DNA of 64,000 bases, from the NCBI GenBank assembly GCA_934777505.1, contig CAKVNM010000003.1, forward strand, positions 62,001-126,000, given 5' to 3'. Numbering within the stretch: position 1 is the first letter of the stretch; the number at the start of each line of letters is the position of its first letter. Below are positions 41,725-50,017 of this stretch, piece after piece. Source of the stretch: an uncultured Clostridia bacterium (GTDB lineage Bacteria > Bacillota > Clostridia > Christensenellales > UBA1242). Made by a program: the position numbers and the translations under genes. The notes below the pieces were generated by a model. The model did not search any database. It had not been told where the DNA came from and worked only from the letters and a program-made list of their open reading frames with translations.

Positions 41725-42549
41725 TGAATTTGTTTCAAAAATATTAGCCTTTTTCTTGTTAAATGGCTTGTTGAAATATGAAAAAACTGCAAGCACAAGC
41801 ATAATGCTAGCAAAAACAAGATAGTAAATGTTGTATCTTAAAAAGTAACTTCCAATCAGCAACACAACTGCACTAATCATGTAGCCCTTAAATCTTTTTT
41901 TGTTGAATGCAATGTTTTTTAGGTTGCCAAGTTTTTCTTTCATACTCTTTTTATTTGGAGTGGAAGAATTGTATTCAACTTGATAATTTATTGGCTTAAA
42001 AAACTCGTCAAAAACTTCTTTTTCGTCTAACAAAGATATTTTCAAATGAGAATTAGTCTTAACAAGTTTTTTGGCATCTTCGGTGTAAGATTTTGCGCAT
42101 ATAATAATCTTGTTTGGACTAAGTTTGTGAGAATTAATCTTATTAAGCGTTTGCAAGATATCGGCGTCATCGCATTTTGTTTTGGAATATATTGGACGCA
42201 CGCAAACATCGTTAAAAACTAGCATATCGCAAATAGTTTTGTAAGGAATATTGCGAGATTTCAAAGTTTCTTCAAATGTTTTTACAACTTGTTTTGTTGG
42301 CGAAAAAATAAGGTAGTTGCTAAGATTTTCTATCAACTTGTTTTCGTTTTTTAACTTTACTTGCTTGTCATATTTTTTGGTTTTGATAATATGCACAACC
42401 GAGCAAACAAGCATGGTCACAAGCGAAGCATAAAGCAAAATTAAAACCGAATTATGTTCGTAGTATCTAATCCACAAAAAAGAAAGCACAAACACGCTTA
42501 CTATTAAAAAAATATTGTCGATAATCTTTGATGATAAATGTTTTTCCAT
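41707..42549 (-). CDS. Four-helix membrane protein with a Mrr/REase-like cytoplasmic domain
   Basis: 280 residues. Two transmembrane helices at the N-terminus (about 10-28 and 34-52) and two at the C-terminus (about 222-242 and 245-263) flank a cytoplasmic region. In it, NKIIICAKSYTEDAKKLVKT and LKISLLDEKEVFDEFF resemble the end of Mrr-type restriction-endonuclease folds (iiVT.g.ft.eA..lA, i.LiDg..L..ll). The catalytic D-(D/E)xK residues are not evident. Function is unknown. It is convergent with sepF and divergent from tsaE. Confidence 0.55.
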   Translation of the reverse strand: MEKHLSSKIIDNIFLIVSVFVLSFLWIRYYEHNSVLILLYASLVTMLVCSVVHIIKTKKYDKQVKLKNENKLIENLSNYLIFSPTKQVVKTFEETLKSRNIPYKTICDMLVFNDVCVRPIYSKTKCDDADILQTLNKINSHKLSPNKIIICAKSYTEDAKKLVKTNSHLKISLLDEKEVFDEFFKPINYQVEYNSSTPNKKSMKEKLGNLKNIAFNKKRFKGYMISAVVLLIGSYFLRYNIYYLVFASIMLVLAVFSYFNKPFNKKKANIFETNSQKKSP

Positions 42550-42643
42550 TGGCTAAATTATTGACATAATTTTTTTATATTATGCTTTTAAAGTGTGGTG
42601 TTTTTTTAATTTAGTGATATAATATAGTGACTAAGGAGTACTT

Positions 42644-43063
42644 ATGAAATTTATATCAAAAAGCGAAAAAGATACTTACAAGATTGCCAAAAAATTTGAA
42701 CGCACTTTGTCGGGCGGAGAAGTCGTTATTCTAAACGGCGACCTTGGCGCTGGTAAAACAACATTCACAAAAGGACTAGCCAAAGCACTTGGCATAACCG
42801 AAAATGTTACAAGTCCAACTTTTACGCTTATGAATATCTACACTAGCGGTAGGCTAAAACTTTATCATTTTGATATGTATCGAATCGAAGACGAAAGCGA
42901 AGCCCAAGAACTTGGACTTGACGAGTTTTTCTATGGCAACGGCGTTTGTATGATTGAGTGGGCAGAAAATATCAAAAATATGCTACCAAAAAATTTGATA
43001 ACAATCAATATCACCAAACTTGGCGAAAACAAACGAGAAATTGAAATTTTAGGGGTGAAATAA
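42644..43063 (+). CDS. tsaE: tRNA threonylcarbamoyladenosine biosynthesis ATPase TsaE
   Basis: 139 residues. The P-loop GDLGAGKTTF, the switch-like TSPTFTLMNIY and the LYHFDMYRIE / MIEWAE blocks identify TsaE. It drives the TsaBDE complex that installs t6A37 on ANN-decoding tRNAs. SD site AAGGAG. Its stop codon overlaps the start of the tsaB-rimI gene (TAATG). TsaD and TsaC are not in the window. Confidence 0.95.
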   Translation: MKFISKSEKDTYKIAKKFERTLSGGEVVILNGDLGAGKTTFTKGLAKALGITENVTSPTFTLMNIYTSGRLKLYHFDMYRIEDESEAQELGLDEFFYGNGVCMIEWAENIKNMLPKNLITINITKLGENKREIEILGVK

Positions 43064-44136
43064 TGAAAGCACTTTGTATAAATTGTAGCGACAGCATTGC
43101 CGAAGTATCACTAATTTGTGGCGGAGAAATTTTTAGCGAAAGCATAACAAGTCCGCACTGCGAAAAACTTATGCCAGCAGTTGATAGACTGCTCAGCCAA
43201 ACCAAATTGTCAGTTAAAGATTTAAACACACTTTCCGTTGTTGTTGGTCCGGGTTCGTTCACAGGTATTAGAATTGCAGTTGCAACCATAAAGGGTATTG
43301 CAGTTGTCAACACCAAAGCAAAATTAGTCAAAATTTCCAACTTTGATTTGGTTAGTTTTAATATTCCAGAAAAGGACTACTATGTGGCTTTGGAAAGTGG
43401 CAACGAAGACAAGTATGTTGCACTTTACAAAGCCAATGTTTGCACAAAAATTTCAACAATGAAAACAAGCGAGATTGAAAACTTGCCTTTTCCAGTTTTT
43501 GCACTAGCAAGTCAAAAGGAAAAATTGGGACTAAAAAATACTCACTATGTAGAATTGGAATCAAACACACTTGCTCACTTGACTGAAAAAAAATGTGTTT
43601 GTCAAGACTATGTTTCTATCAACGAACTAGCACCAATCTATGTCAAACTCAGCCAAGCCGAAAGAGAGCGTAGTGCAAAAATTTTGAAAGGTCTTCAAAT
43701 TGTTCTAGCAGACAGTGTTGAACAGTTGCTTGGCATCGAAAATGAGTGTTTTAGCGAAGACGCTTGGAGCGAAAAAATCTTTGCGGACGAGATATATCTT
43801 GACAACAAATATTATTACCTAGCAAAATATGACGGCAAAAATATTGGCTACATGGGTTTTGAAACCAACCTTTACGATATGAATTTGCAAAAGATTGCAG
43901 TACTCGAAGATTACAGAAATTGCGGAGTTGCAACAGCACTTTTCAATTTTTCGCTAGAACAAAAAAAGAAACTCAGCAAGGACAAGTATTTTTTGGAAGT
44001 TGACACAAAAAACACAAGTGCCATAAATCTCTACAAAAAACTTGGCTTTAAAATCATCAGCACTCGTCCAAGATATTACAAAAACGGCGATGACTGCTTT
44101 GTTATGCAGTATGACGAAGTTAGTTCAAACAATTAA
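43063..44136 (+). CDS. tsaB: TsaB-RimI fusion protein
   Basis: 357 residues. Residues ~1-210 form TsaB: MKALCINCSDS, VVVGPGSFTGIRIAVATIKG and a second lobe. Residues ~215-350 form a GNAT acetyltransferase of the RimI type: NECFSEDAWSEKIF, LQKIAVLEDYRNCGVATALF (acetyl-CoA binding) and LEVDTKNTSAINLYKKLGF. TsaB works with TsaD/TsaE in t6A synthesis; RimI acetylates N-termini, classically of ribosomal protein S18. The two are often adjacent genes; here they are one frame with no stop or frameshift. Confidence 0.92.
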   Translation: MKALCINCSDSIAEVSLICGGEIFSESITSPHCEKLMPAVDRLLSQTKLSVKDLNTLSVVVGPGSFTGIRIAVATIKGIAVVNTKAKLVKISNFDLVSFNIPEKDYYVALESGNEDKYVALYKANVCTKISTMKTSEIENLPFPVFALASQKEKLGLKNTHYVELESNTLAHLTEKKCVCQDYVSINELAPIYVKLSQAERERSAKILKGLQIVLADSVEQLLGIENECFSEDAWSEKIFADEIYLDNKYYYLAKYDGKNIGYMGFETNLYDMNLQKIAVLEDYRNCGVATALFNFSLEQKKKLSKDKYFLEVDTKNTSAINLYKKLGFKIISTRPRYYKNGDDCFVMQYDEVSSNN

Positions 44137-44163
44137 AAATCAAATATCATATAAATTAAAGTA

Positions 44164-44907
44164 ATGAAGAAAGTATTAAATAATGTTGACATAAATTTTA
44201 GAGTACAAAAAAATCCTAGTGGGGACAATTTTGTACTTCTTTTGCACGGCTGGGGCGGTAGTCTAAACAGTTTTCGTGGACTAGAAAACTATCTCTTGTC
44301 TCAAAACTATTCGGTCATCAATCTTGATTTCCCAGGTTTTGGCAACAGTGATAATCCGCTGGAAACTTACTGCCTTGATGACTATGTTAAGATTGTCACC
44401 GAAATGCTAGATTTTTTGAATATTAAACAACTTGCGGTTGTTGGACACTCGTTTGGTGGCAGAGTTGCAATCAAACTTGCTAGCACAACAAATTTTGTAA
44501 GCAAACTGGTTTTAGTCGATAGTGCGGGCATAAAACCAAGGTTTAGCCTAAAATCGCACTTAAAACAAAATCACTACAAATTCCTAAAATTTTTAAAAAG
44601 CAAAAATCTAATCAAAAAAGATTTGTCTAAGTTTGGAAGCGAAGACTACAAAGCACTCCCAGACAGCATAAAACCAGTTTTTGTTCGGGTTATTAATGAA
44701 GACTTAACCCAAAACCTATCAAACATTACTGCTCCAACAATTTTGATTTGGGGAAGTAACGATAAATCAACACCACTTTATATGGCAAAAAAAATGGAAA
44801 AAAAGATAAAAGATTCGGCTCTTATCGTGTTCAAAAATGCGGGACATTTTTCATATCTTGAACATCATGACGAATTTTGCTTGATAGTAAATAGTTTTTT
44901 AAAGTAA
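44164..44907 (+). CDS. Alpha/beta-hydrolase
   Basis: 247 residues. LLLHGWGGSLNSF gives the oxyanion region, VVGHSFGGRVAIKLAS the nucleophile serine, WGSNDKSTPL the acid and NAGHFSYLEH the histidine. This is a complete catalytic triad of the MhpC/proline-iminopeptidase-like superfamily. No signal peptide. Substrate unknown. It lies between tsaB-rimI and murF; a TATAAA lies 8 nt before the ATG and no SD site is seen. Confidence 0.82.
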   Translation: MKKVLNNVDINFRVQKNPSGDNFVLLLHGWGGSLNSFRGLENYLLSQNYSVINLDFPGFGNSDNPLETYCLDDYVKIVTEMLDFLNIKQLAVVGHSFGGRVAIKLASTTNFVSKLVLVDSAGIKPRFSLKSHLKQNHYKFLKFLKSKNLIKKDLSKFGSEDYKALPDSIKPVFVRVINEDLTQNLSNITAPTILIWGSNDKSTPLYMAKKMEKKIKDSALIVFKNAGHFSYLEHHDEFCLIVNSFLK

Positions 44908-44926
44908 AATACTAAAAGGAGATTTT

Positions 44927-46567
44927 ATGGATTTTTTTGATATCAACAACCCAAATCTTTATATTGCGATTGTTTTAACTTTAATCAATGCAATTTTAAT
45001 GTGCTTTGCGGGTTACAAATTTTTTCAAGTCATGCAACTTGGCGGGTACTCGTCAAGGGCATACGGCTATTGGCTAAAAGATACCAAGGCCAAGTGGATT
45101 AGTAGAATTGCCATGCTGTTTTTCTTTACTTGCGTTTCTATCGTGGTGTGCAATGTTTTGTTTGGAGCGTTGTCAAGCGAAAAACTTTATGGCTACATAG
45201 GATTGATATTTTACTTTGTGTTCATGATTTTCTTTATCGTTAGCATGATAAAAGTTCCACAAAAAACGCCACTAAAACTAACAAAAAGAATGTGGCGACT
45301 CATCATTATTTACTTTGTTTTAATGTTAGCGTTTAGTTTTCTATTTTTGTATATCGCACTTGATTTTACATCATATTTTAGATACGCAAGCATCACGGGA
45401 ACAATCTTGCTTATTCCAATTTTCGTACCCCTTGCAAATGTTCTTATTAGACCCCTTGAAAACGCAATCAAGTGTAGTTACAAACGAAAATCCAAGCGTA
45501 AACTTGACAGTTTGAAGGGTTTAACCATCATTGGCATAACAGGAAGTTATGGCAAGACCAGCACAAAAAACTTTCTAAAACAAATTTTATCAACAAAATA
45601 TAATGTCTATGCAAGCCCTAGTTCCTTTAATACTCCAATGGGACTATCAAAAGTAATATTGACCGAACTCAATTCCAGTCATCAAATATTTATCGCAGAA
45701 ATGGGCGCAATACGAAAAGGCGACATAAAGGAAATTTGCGATTTCATTCATCCATATATCGCAATCATAACCGCAATTGGAGACCAGCATTTAACCACTT
45801 TTAAAACTTTGGAAAATATCAAAAAGACCAAGTTTGAACTGATTGAAAGCCTAAACAAAGATGGAAAAGCGTATTTTAACGAAAACACCACCGATGTTGA
45901 AGATTTGTTCAATAAATGCACGCTTGAAAACAAACAAGCAATCAAACTAAATGACCAATCAAAAAAATTCACAGCGTTTGATATTTCGGCTGGCGAAGAC
46001 GGCTTGAAATTCAAACTTAAATTAGACACCGAGATTGTTGAGTGTTCAACCAAAATTTTGGGCGAACACAACATTGAAAATATATTGGTGGCAAGTAGTG
46101 TTGCCTACGACATGGGTGTTAAGGCAAGCGATATTTCAAGTGCAATTTTAAAGTTAGAACCAACCAGTCACAGACTGGAACTTAGCAAAGCCGAAAACGG
46201 CGTGATTATCATTGATGATAGTTTTAACGCAAACATTGTTGGAACTAAAATGGCTCTAAAAACATTGTCATACTTTGACAAACGCCGAAAAGTAATCGTG
46301 ACCCCAGGACTTGTTGACCTTGGAGATTATGAGCCACAAGCAAACGAAGAATTTGGAAAAGACATTGCCAAAGTTTGCGATATTGTTATAATCGTCAACA
46401 AAAATAATTGCTCGGCAATCAAAAGCGGACTTGACAGCCAAGACTTCCCACAAGAAAATATCTATATGGTGGACACTTTGGCGGACGCAACAAAACTTTT
46501 TGAAACAATCTTGAAGCGTGGCGATGTTGTGCTCCTTGAAAACGATTTGCCAGATAATTACAATTAA
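44927..46567 (+). CDS. murF: Membrane-embedded MurF-like UDP-MurNAc-tripeptide--D-Ala-D-Ala ligase
   Basis: 546 residues. The first ~185 residues contain five or six hydrophobic segments, followed by a normal Mur ligase: GITGSYGKTSTKNFL (ATP loop), EMGAIRKGDI, GEHNIENILVA and DDSFNANIVGTKMAL. MurF adds D-Ala-D-Ala to the peptidoglycan precursor. Canonical MurF is soluble; the N-terminal membrane part has been seen in some Clostridia and would place the enzyme at the membrane. Its substrate is supported by ddl (D-Ala-D-Ala synthesis) being the next plus-strand gene, with murG further on. AAGGAG SD site. Confidence 0.85.
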   Translation: MDFFDINNPNLYIAIVLTLINAILMCFAGYKFFQVMQLGGYSSRAYGYWLKDTKAKWISRIAMLFFFTCVSIVVCNVLFGALSSEKLYGYIGLIFYFVFMIFFIVSMIKVPQKTPLKLTKRMWRLIIIYFVLMLAFSFLFLYIALDFTSYFRYASITGTILLIPIFVPLANVLIRPLENAIKCSYKRKSKRKLDSLKGLTIIGITGSYGKTSTKNFLKQILSTKYNVYASPSSFNTPMGLSKVILTELNSSHQIFIAEMGAIRKGDIKEICDFIHPYIAIITAIGDQHLTTFKTLENIKKTKFELIESLNKDGKAYFNENTTDVEDLFNKCTLENKQAIKLNDQSKKFTAFDISAGEDGLKFKLKLDTEIVECSTKILGEHNIENILVASSVAYDMGVKASDISSAILKLEPTSHRLELSKAENGVIIIDDSFNANIVGTKMALKTLSYFDKRRKVIVTPGLVDLGDYEPQANEEFGKDIAKVCDIVIIVNKNNCSAIKSGLDSQDFPQENIYMVDTLADATKLFETILKRGDVVLLENDLPDNYN

Positions 46568-46572
46568 AACCG

Positions 46573-46586
46573 TCTTAGTAAACTAA
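46573..46586 (+). repeat. TCTTAG palindrome, copy 4 (partial)
   Basis: TCTTAGTAAACTAA, 14 of 16 consensus bases, just after the murF stop. Confidence 0.7.
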
Positions 46587-46601
46587 TATTTAAAAAATTT
46601 T

Positions 46602-46637
46602 AAAAAAAGTCAGTCTAGTTTGGATTGGCTTTTTTTG
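46602..46637 (+). terminator. murF terminator
   Basis: AAAAAAAGTCAGTC pairs (with G-T wobbles) with GGATTGGCTTTTTTT. Confidence 0.65.
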
Positions 46638-46827
46638 CGAGCAAAATTGCATAAATATTATCTTTATTATGTTGGACTAAAAAAATCTTATTTAAAATTC
46701 TTGTTGTTATCGGTGTGAAGTTTATTAAACTCAATGCAAAAAATGCCATATAATCGGCTTGCTTTAAGACTATGAAATAACATAAGTCGGTGCAAATTAG
46801 CGTTAATCTTAGTTTACTAAGACGCAT
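46615..46827 (-). CDS. Possible small membrane protein
   Basis: 70 residues from the ATG at 46827, with a GGGAGA SD site 4 nt upstream and a minus-strand TATAAT at 46851-46856, so it has real initiation signals. The product has a basic N-terminus (MRLSKLRLTL), one hydrophobic stretch (about 24-38) and a Lys-rich end. Codons 3-7 are formed by copy 5 of the TCTTAG palindrome. No family recognised. It may be chance, but the signals are better than for other small frames in the window. Confidence 0.4.
   Translation of the reverse strand: MRLSKLRLTLICTDLCYFIVLKQADYMAFFALSLINFTPITTRILNKIFLVQHNKDNIYAILLAKKANPN
46807..46822 (-). repeat. TCTTAG palindrome, copy 5 (opposite orientation)
   Basis: TCTTAGTTTACTAAGA on the plus strand, the reverse complement of the consensus, 220 nt from copy 4. 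Confidence 0.75.
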
Positions 46828-46888
46828 AAATTCTCCCATTTAACACTTTTATTATATAATTCATAATTAATAATTAGTGGAGAAATAT

Positions 46889-48082
46889 ATGAAAAATTTG
46901 ATTGTTATTTTTGGCGGAAAAAGCACGGAACATGATATTAGCATTTTGTCTAGTATGCAAGTTTTGGAAAATTTAGATAAAAGCAAGTATAATATTGTGC
47001 CTGTTTACATATCAAAAACTGGCGAATGGTACATGGGCGAAAAGTTAAAAAATCTTGAAACTTTTAAAAATTTTAACGAAAAAGGCTTAAAAAAAGTGGC
47101 AGTTTTGTCAACAAGTGACCATATTTTTGTTAAAACTATTGTTGGCTACAAAAAATTATTCAAGGTTGATTGTGCTTTTCTGGTGCTTCACGGAATGAAC
47201 GGCGAAGACGGAACACTCCAAGGACTAATGGAACTAAGCAATATTCCATACACTTCTTGCGGAGTGCTTGCTAGTAGTGTTGGAATGAGCAAGTATATGC
47301 AAAAACTTGTTTTTACGGGGCTTGATATTCCTGTTTTGCCATTTTGTTCGCTTTCGAAAACGGAGTATACAAAACTCGGCAAACGCTTTAATTTGGAAAA
47401 ACTTGCTTTTCCAGTTGTTGTAAAGCCAGATAAACTCGGGTCTAGTATTGGAATTAGTTTTTGTAAGAACATCACGCAATTAAAAAAAGCGTTAGAACTA
47501 GCGTTTAAATTTGATGATTTGGTGGTTATTGAAAAAGCGGTCACGAACATGAAAGAGATAAATATCAGCGTCATAGGAGATGCCGAGAATGTGTATTTGA
47601 GCGAAACCGAGCAACCGCAAACAAGCCATCAAATACTAAGTTTTGTTGATAAATATCTTGCGGGCGGGAAAAATCAAAAAGGCGGAAAACTTGGAAAAAA
47701 TCAAGATTTTGGCATAAAAAATGCCGATTTTAATCAAAAAAATAGCAAAAATTCAAAAAAAGGCATGGCTTCGCTGTCAAGAATAATCCCAGCAGATATT
47801 GACGAAAGCACACTTTCTAAGGTTCAAAGCGTTGCAAAAAGCATTTTTACAAACTTGGAGTGTAAGGGTGTTATAAGAATAGATTTTATATTTGATAACG
47901 ACTCGCAAGCACTTTATGTCAACGAAGTTAACACAATCCCCGGTTCGCTTGCGTTTTATCTTTGGGAAAGCAAGGGCAAATCGTTTAAAACCGAGTTGGA
48001 CAAAATCATAGAAATTGCTATTAAAACTCACAAAGACAAACAAAACAAAGTTATGGCGTTTGAATCAAATGTTATAAAATAG
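46889..48082 (+). CDS. ddl: D-alanine--D-alanine ligase
   Basis: 397 residues from the ATG at 46889, preceded by TGGAGA. VIFGGKSTEHDISILSS, LVLHGMNGEDGTLQGLMEL, VVKPDKLGSSIGISF and YVNEVNTIPGSLAFYLWES are conserved Ddl blocks, and GMASLSRIIPADI matches the clostridial Ddl omega-region. An insertion of ~30 Lys/Asn/Gly-rich residues (about 262-290) before GMASLSR is not usual. The enzyme makes the D-Ala-D-Ala dipeptide used by MurF, whose gene is just upstream. Its promoter region overlaps that of the small minus-strand gene. Confidence 0.93.
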   Translation: MKNLIVIFGGKSTEHDISILSSMQVLENLDKSKYNIVPVYISKTGEWYMGEKLKNLETFKNFNEKGLKKVAVLSTSDHIFVKTIVGYKKLFKVDCAFLVLHGMNGEDGTLQGLMELSNIPYTSCGVLASSVGMSKYMQKLVFTGLDIPVLPFCSLSKTEYTKLGKRFNLEKLAFPVVVKPDKLGSSIGISFCKNITQLKKALELAFKFDDLVVIEKAVTNMKEINISVIGDAENVYLSETEQPQTSHQILSFVDKYLAGGKNQKGGKLGKNQDFGIKNADFNQKNSKNSKKGMASLSRIIPADIDESTLSKVQSVAKSIFTNLECKGVIRIDFIFDNDSQALYVNEVNTIPGSLAFYLWESKGKSFKTELDKIIEIAIKTHKDKQNKVMAFESNVIK

Positions 48083-48102
48083 AACAAATGTTCTAAAAAT
48101 AC

Positions 48103-48131
48103 TTGACTTATAATTTCATATAGTATAAACT
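48103..48131 (+). promoter_or_regulatory. Promoter of the HTH_11 gene
   Basis: TTGACT, 17-nt spacer, TAAACT; the -10 ends 9 nt before the ATG, giving at most a few leader bases. Confidence 0.55.
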
Positions 48132-48140
48132 ACTGCTATC

Positions 48141-48464
48141 ATGGAAAATAGCATAGCAATAGGAATAGTTTTTAGACTGCTAAATGGCAACAGAATAACA
48201 GCCAAGCAAATCAGCGAAGATTACGAAGTTAGCGTTAGAACGGTGTATAGATACATCGACCAAATCAGTGCTAGCGGAATTCCGCTTGTAAGTTTTAGCG
48301 GGAAAAATGGTGGAATTGAACTTGATAACAATTATGTTGTTAGCAAAGATTTTTTCACATTTCAAGAAGCACAATATTTACTAAAAATTTTGAAAAAACA
48401 AGAAAAAAGCGTTCAAAATTCGGTTTTAATCGAAAAAATTACGCATTTTTTCAAAAAAATATAA
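48141..48464 (+). CDS. HTH_11 regulator lacking the WYL domain
   Basis: 107 residues. A DeoR/HTH_11 winged helix is clear: ITAKQISEDYEVSVRTVYRYIDQISASGIPL, followed by the wing GKNGGIEL. Full-length YafY-type regulators carry a C-terminal WYL ligand-binding domain (total ~300 residues), which is missing here. After about residue 75 only a short helical tail remains, and the following DNA is a terminator, so the gene is short by design or after an old truncation. It could be a regulator of ddl or of itself. No SD site. Confidence 0.78.
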   Translation: MENSIAIGIVFRLLNGNRITAKQISEDYEVSVRTVYRYIDQISASGIPLVSFSGKNGGIELDNNYVVSKDFFTFQEAQYLLKILKKQEKSVQNSVLIEKITHFFKKI

Positions 48465-48465
48465 A

Positions 48466-48497
48466 AGACAAGTGAAAATATGCTCACTTGTTTTTTT
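48466..48497. terminator. Terminator between HTH_11 gene and murG
   Basis: ACAAGTGA / TCACTTGT arms with an 8-nt loop and T run on the plus strand. Confidence 0.82.
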
Positions 48498-48515
48498 GTT
48501 TTAATGCACTTTGTT

Positions 48516-49568
48516 TTAACTTTCTTTTACTGTTTTGTTGATAAGTTTTACGATAGTTCTTGTTCCGTCAATAAATCCGTTTTGCATATTTTTTCTTAAA
48601 TCGTTTGCTTGGTATAATGTTGCATTGATTTGTTCAAGTAGTGTTTTTGGTGTTAAATCTTCTTCCATTAAAACATTTGCAAAACCGTGGTTTAAAAAGT
48701 AGTTTGCGTTAACAATCTGGTCGCCACGACTTTCTTGCTTTCCAAGGGGAATGATTAGCATTGGCTTTTTTAATGCTAAAAGTTCAAACAAAACATTCGC
48801 TCCGCCACGAGTGACAACCACATCGGCAAAATCAAACGCATCGCCAACATTTTGCAAAAATTCCACTTGCTCATAGCCTTTTTTGTTAATTTGCATATTT
48901 TTGTTTCCCTTGCCAACGATATGCAAAATATTAAATTTTGCTATCAAATCGCGAATACTATCAAACACTGCTTGATTGATTTTTTGACTTCCCAAACTTC
49001 CGCCAATGATTAATAAATTCTTTTTTGAACTGTCAAAAGCATAGTTTTTATAGATATTTTGCTTGTTTCCGTTCAAAATTTCACTTCTAACAGGAGAACC
49101 AGTGTAAATTCCGTTTTTCAGGTTTTTTGCAGTCACATCAAAACTTGTGCAGATGTACTTACACTTTTTATAAATCAACTTGTTTGCAAGACCAAGAGTG
49201 TAGTCGCTTTCGTGCGTGATGACAGGAATTTTTAGTTGCTTGCCCGCAATCACAACGGGAACAGCCACAAATCCGCCCTTGCTAAAAATAACATCTGGCT
49301 TGATTTTTTTTAAAATCTTTTTGGCTTCACAAACACCTTTTAAAAGTTTGAATGGGATTAAAAGATTTTTTAGCGAAAGTGAGCGTCTAAGTTTTGTGGT
49401 TTCAATCTCGTAGTACGGCATAAGTGGAGAAATCATTTGCTTTTCCATTCCGTCTTTTGAACCGATATAAAAGCAGTCGTAATCTTTTTTTAGGTGTGGC
49501 AAAAGTGCTAGGTGTGGTGTGATATGTCCAGCCGTTCCGCCACCAGTCAAAACAATTTTCTTTTTCAT
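48516..49568 (-). CDS. murG: UDP-N-acetylglucosamine--N-acetylmuramyl-pentapeptide transferase MurG
   Basis: 350 residues from the ATG at 49568, with an AAGGAA SD site; a TTG two codons upstream is less likely. VLTGGGTAGHITPHLAL is the N-terminal Gly-rich loop. VITHESDYTLGLANK, LLIIGGSLGSQKINQ and TRGGANVLFELLALKKPMLIIPLG form the donor site. MurG adds GlcNAc to lipid I at the inner membrane face to make lipid II. It is encoded convergently to the HTH_11 gene and close to ddl and murF. Confidence 0.95.
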   Translation of the reverse strand: MKKKIVLTGGGTAGHITPHLALLPHLKKDYDCFYIGSKDGMEKQMISPLMPYYEIETTKLRRSLSLKNLLIPFKLLKGVCEAKKILKKIKPDVIFSKGGFVAVPVVIAGKQLKIPVITHESDYTLGLANKLIYKKCKYICTSFDVTAKNLKNGIYTGSPVRSEILNGNKQNIYKNYAFDSSKKNLLIIGGSLGSQKINQAVFDSIRDLIAKFNILHIVGKGNKNMQINKKGYEQVEFLQNVGDAFDFADVVVTRGGANVLFELLALKKPMLIIPLGKQESRGDQIVNANYFLNHGFANVLMEEDLTPKTLLEQINATLYQANDLRKNMQNGFIDGTRTIVKLINKTVKES

Positions 49569-49721
49569 AAACAAATTCCTTATATCTTTATGATATGCAG
49601 AATATTGTCAAATTATAAGTTTTGATAGGCGGGGAGATTATGTAACAAATAACTTTTGTGTGCTAAATAGTTTTTTCTTAGCAAAGTCAAATTACTGCAA
49701 AAATCACATAACTAAACCTAT

Positions 49722-49737
49722 TCTTAGTAAACTAAGA
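49722..49737 (+). repeat. TCTTAG palindrome, copy 6
   Basis: TCTTAGTAAACTAAGA, full consensus. Confidence 0.8.
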
Positions 49738-49809
49738 CACTAACAAATCACGCTATGCAATTTTTTGTCATAACATATCTCAATTTGACGCAAAGGCAAA
49801 AATCTTGCA

Positions 49810-49823
49810 TCTTAGTAAACTAA
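49810..49823 (+). repeat. TCTTAG palindrome, copy 7 (partial)
   Basis: TCTTAGTAAACTAA, 14 of 16 bases, 72 nt after copy 6. Confidence 0.7.
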
Positions 49824-50017
49824 ATTGAAAAGACTATAAAAATACGCTAAAATGCATAAATATTCACAAATAGGAATAAAAATGCAATAAAGTTTTTATT
49901 CAAGCAAAGCATAAACAATTTGATTGAATTTTTATAAGATAAAATTTTTTAAAAAAACTTTTCAAATCAAAATTATTGTGCTATCATTAATAGGAATTAT
50001 TTTTAAGGAGATTTATT

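Larger units (their letters stand above)
49569..50017. other. Intergenic region between murG and the topoisomerase operon
   Basis: 449 nt of AT-rich sequence containing copies 6 and 7 of the TCTTAG palindrome, and near 49975-49990 an extended -10 TG-C-TATCAT for the downstream operon. No ORF is supported. Confidence 0.55.
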
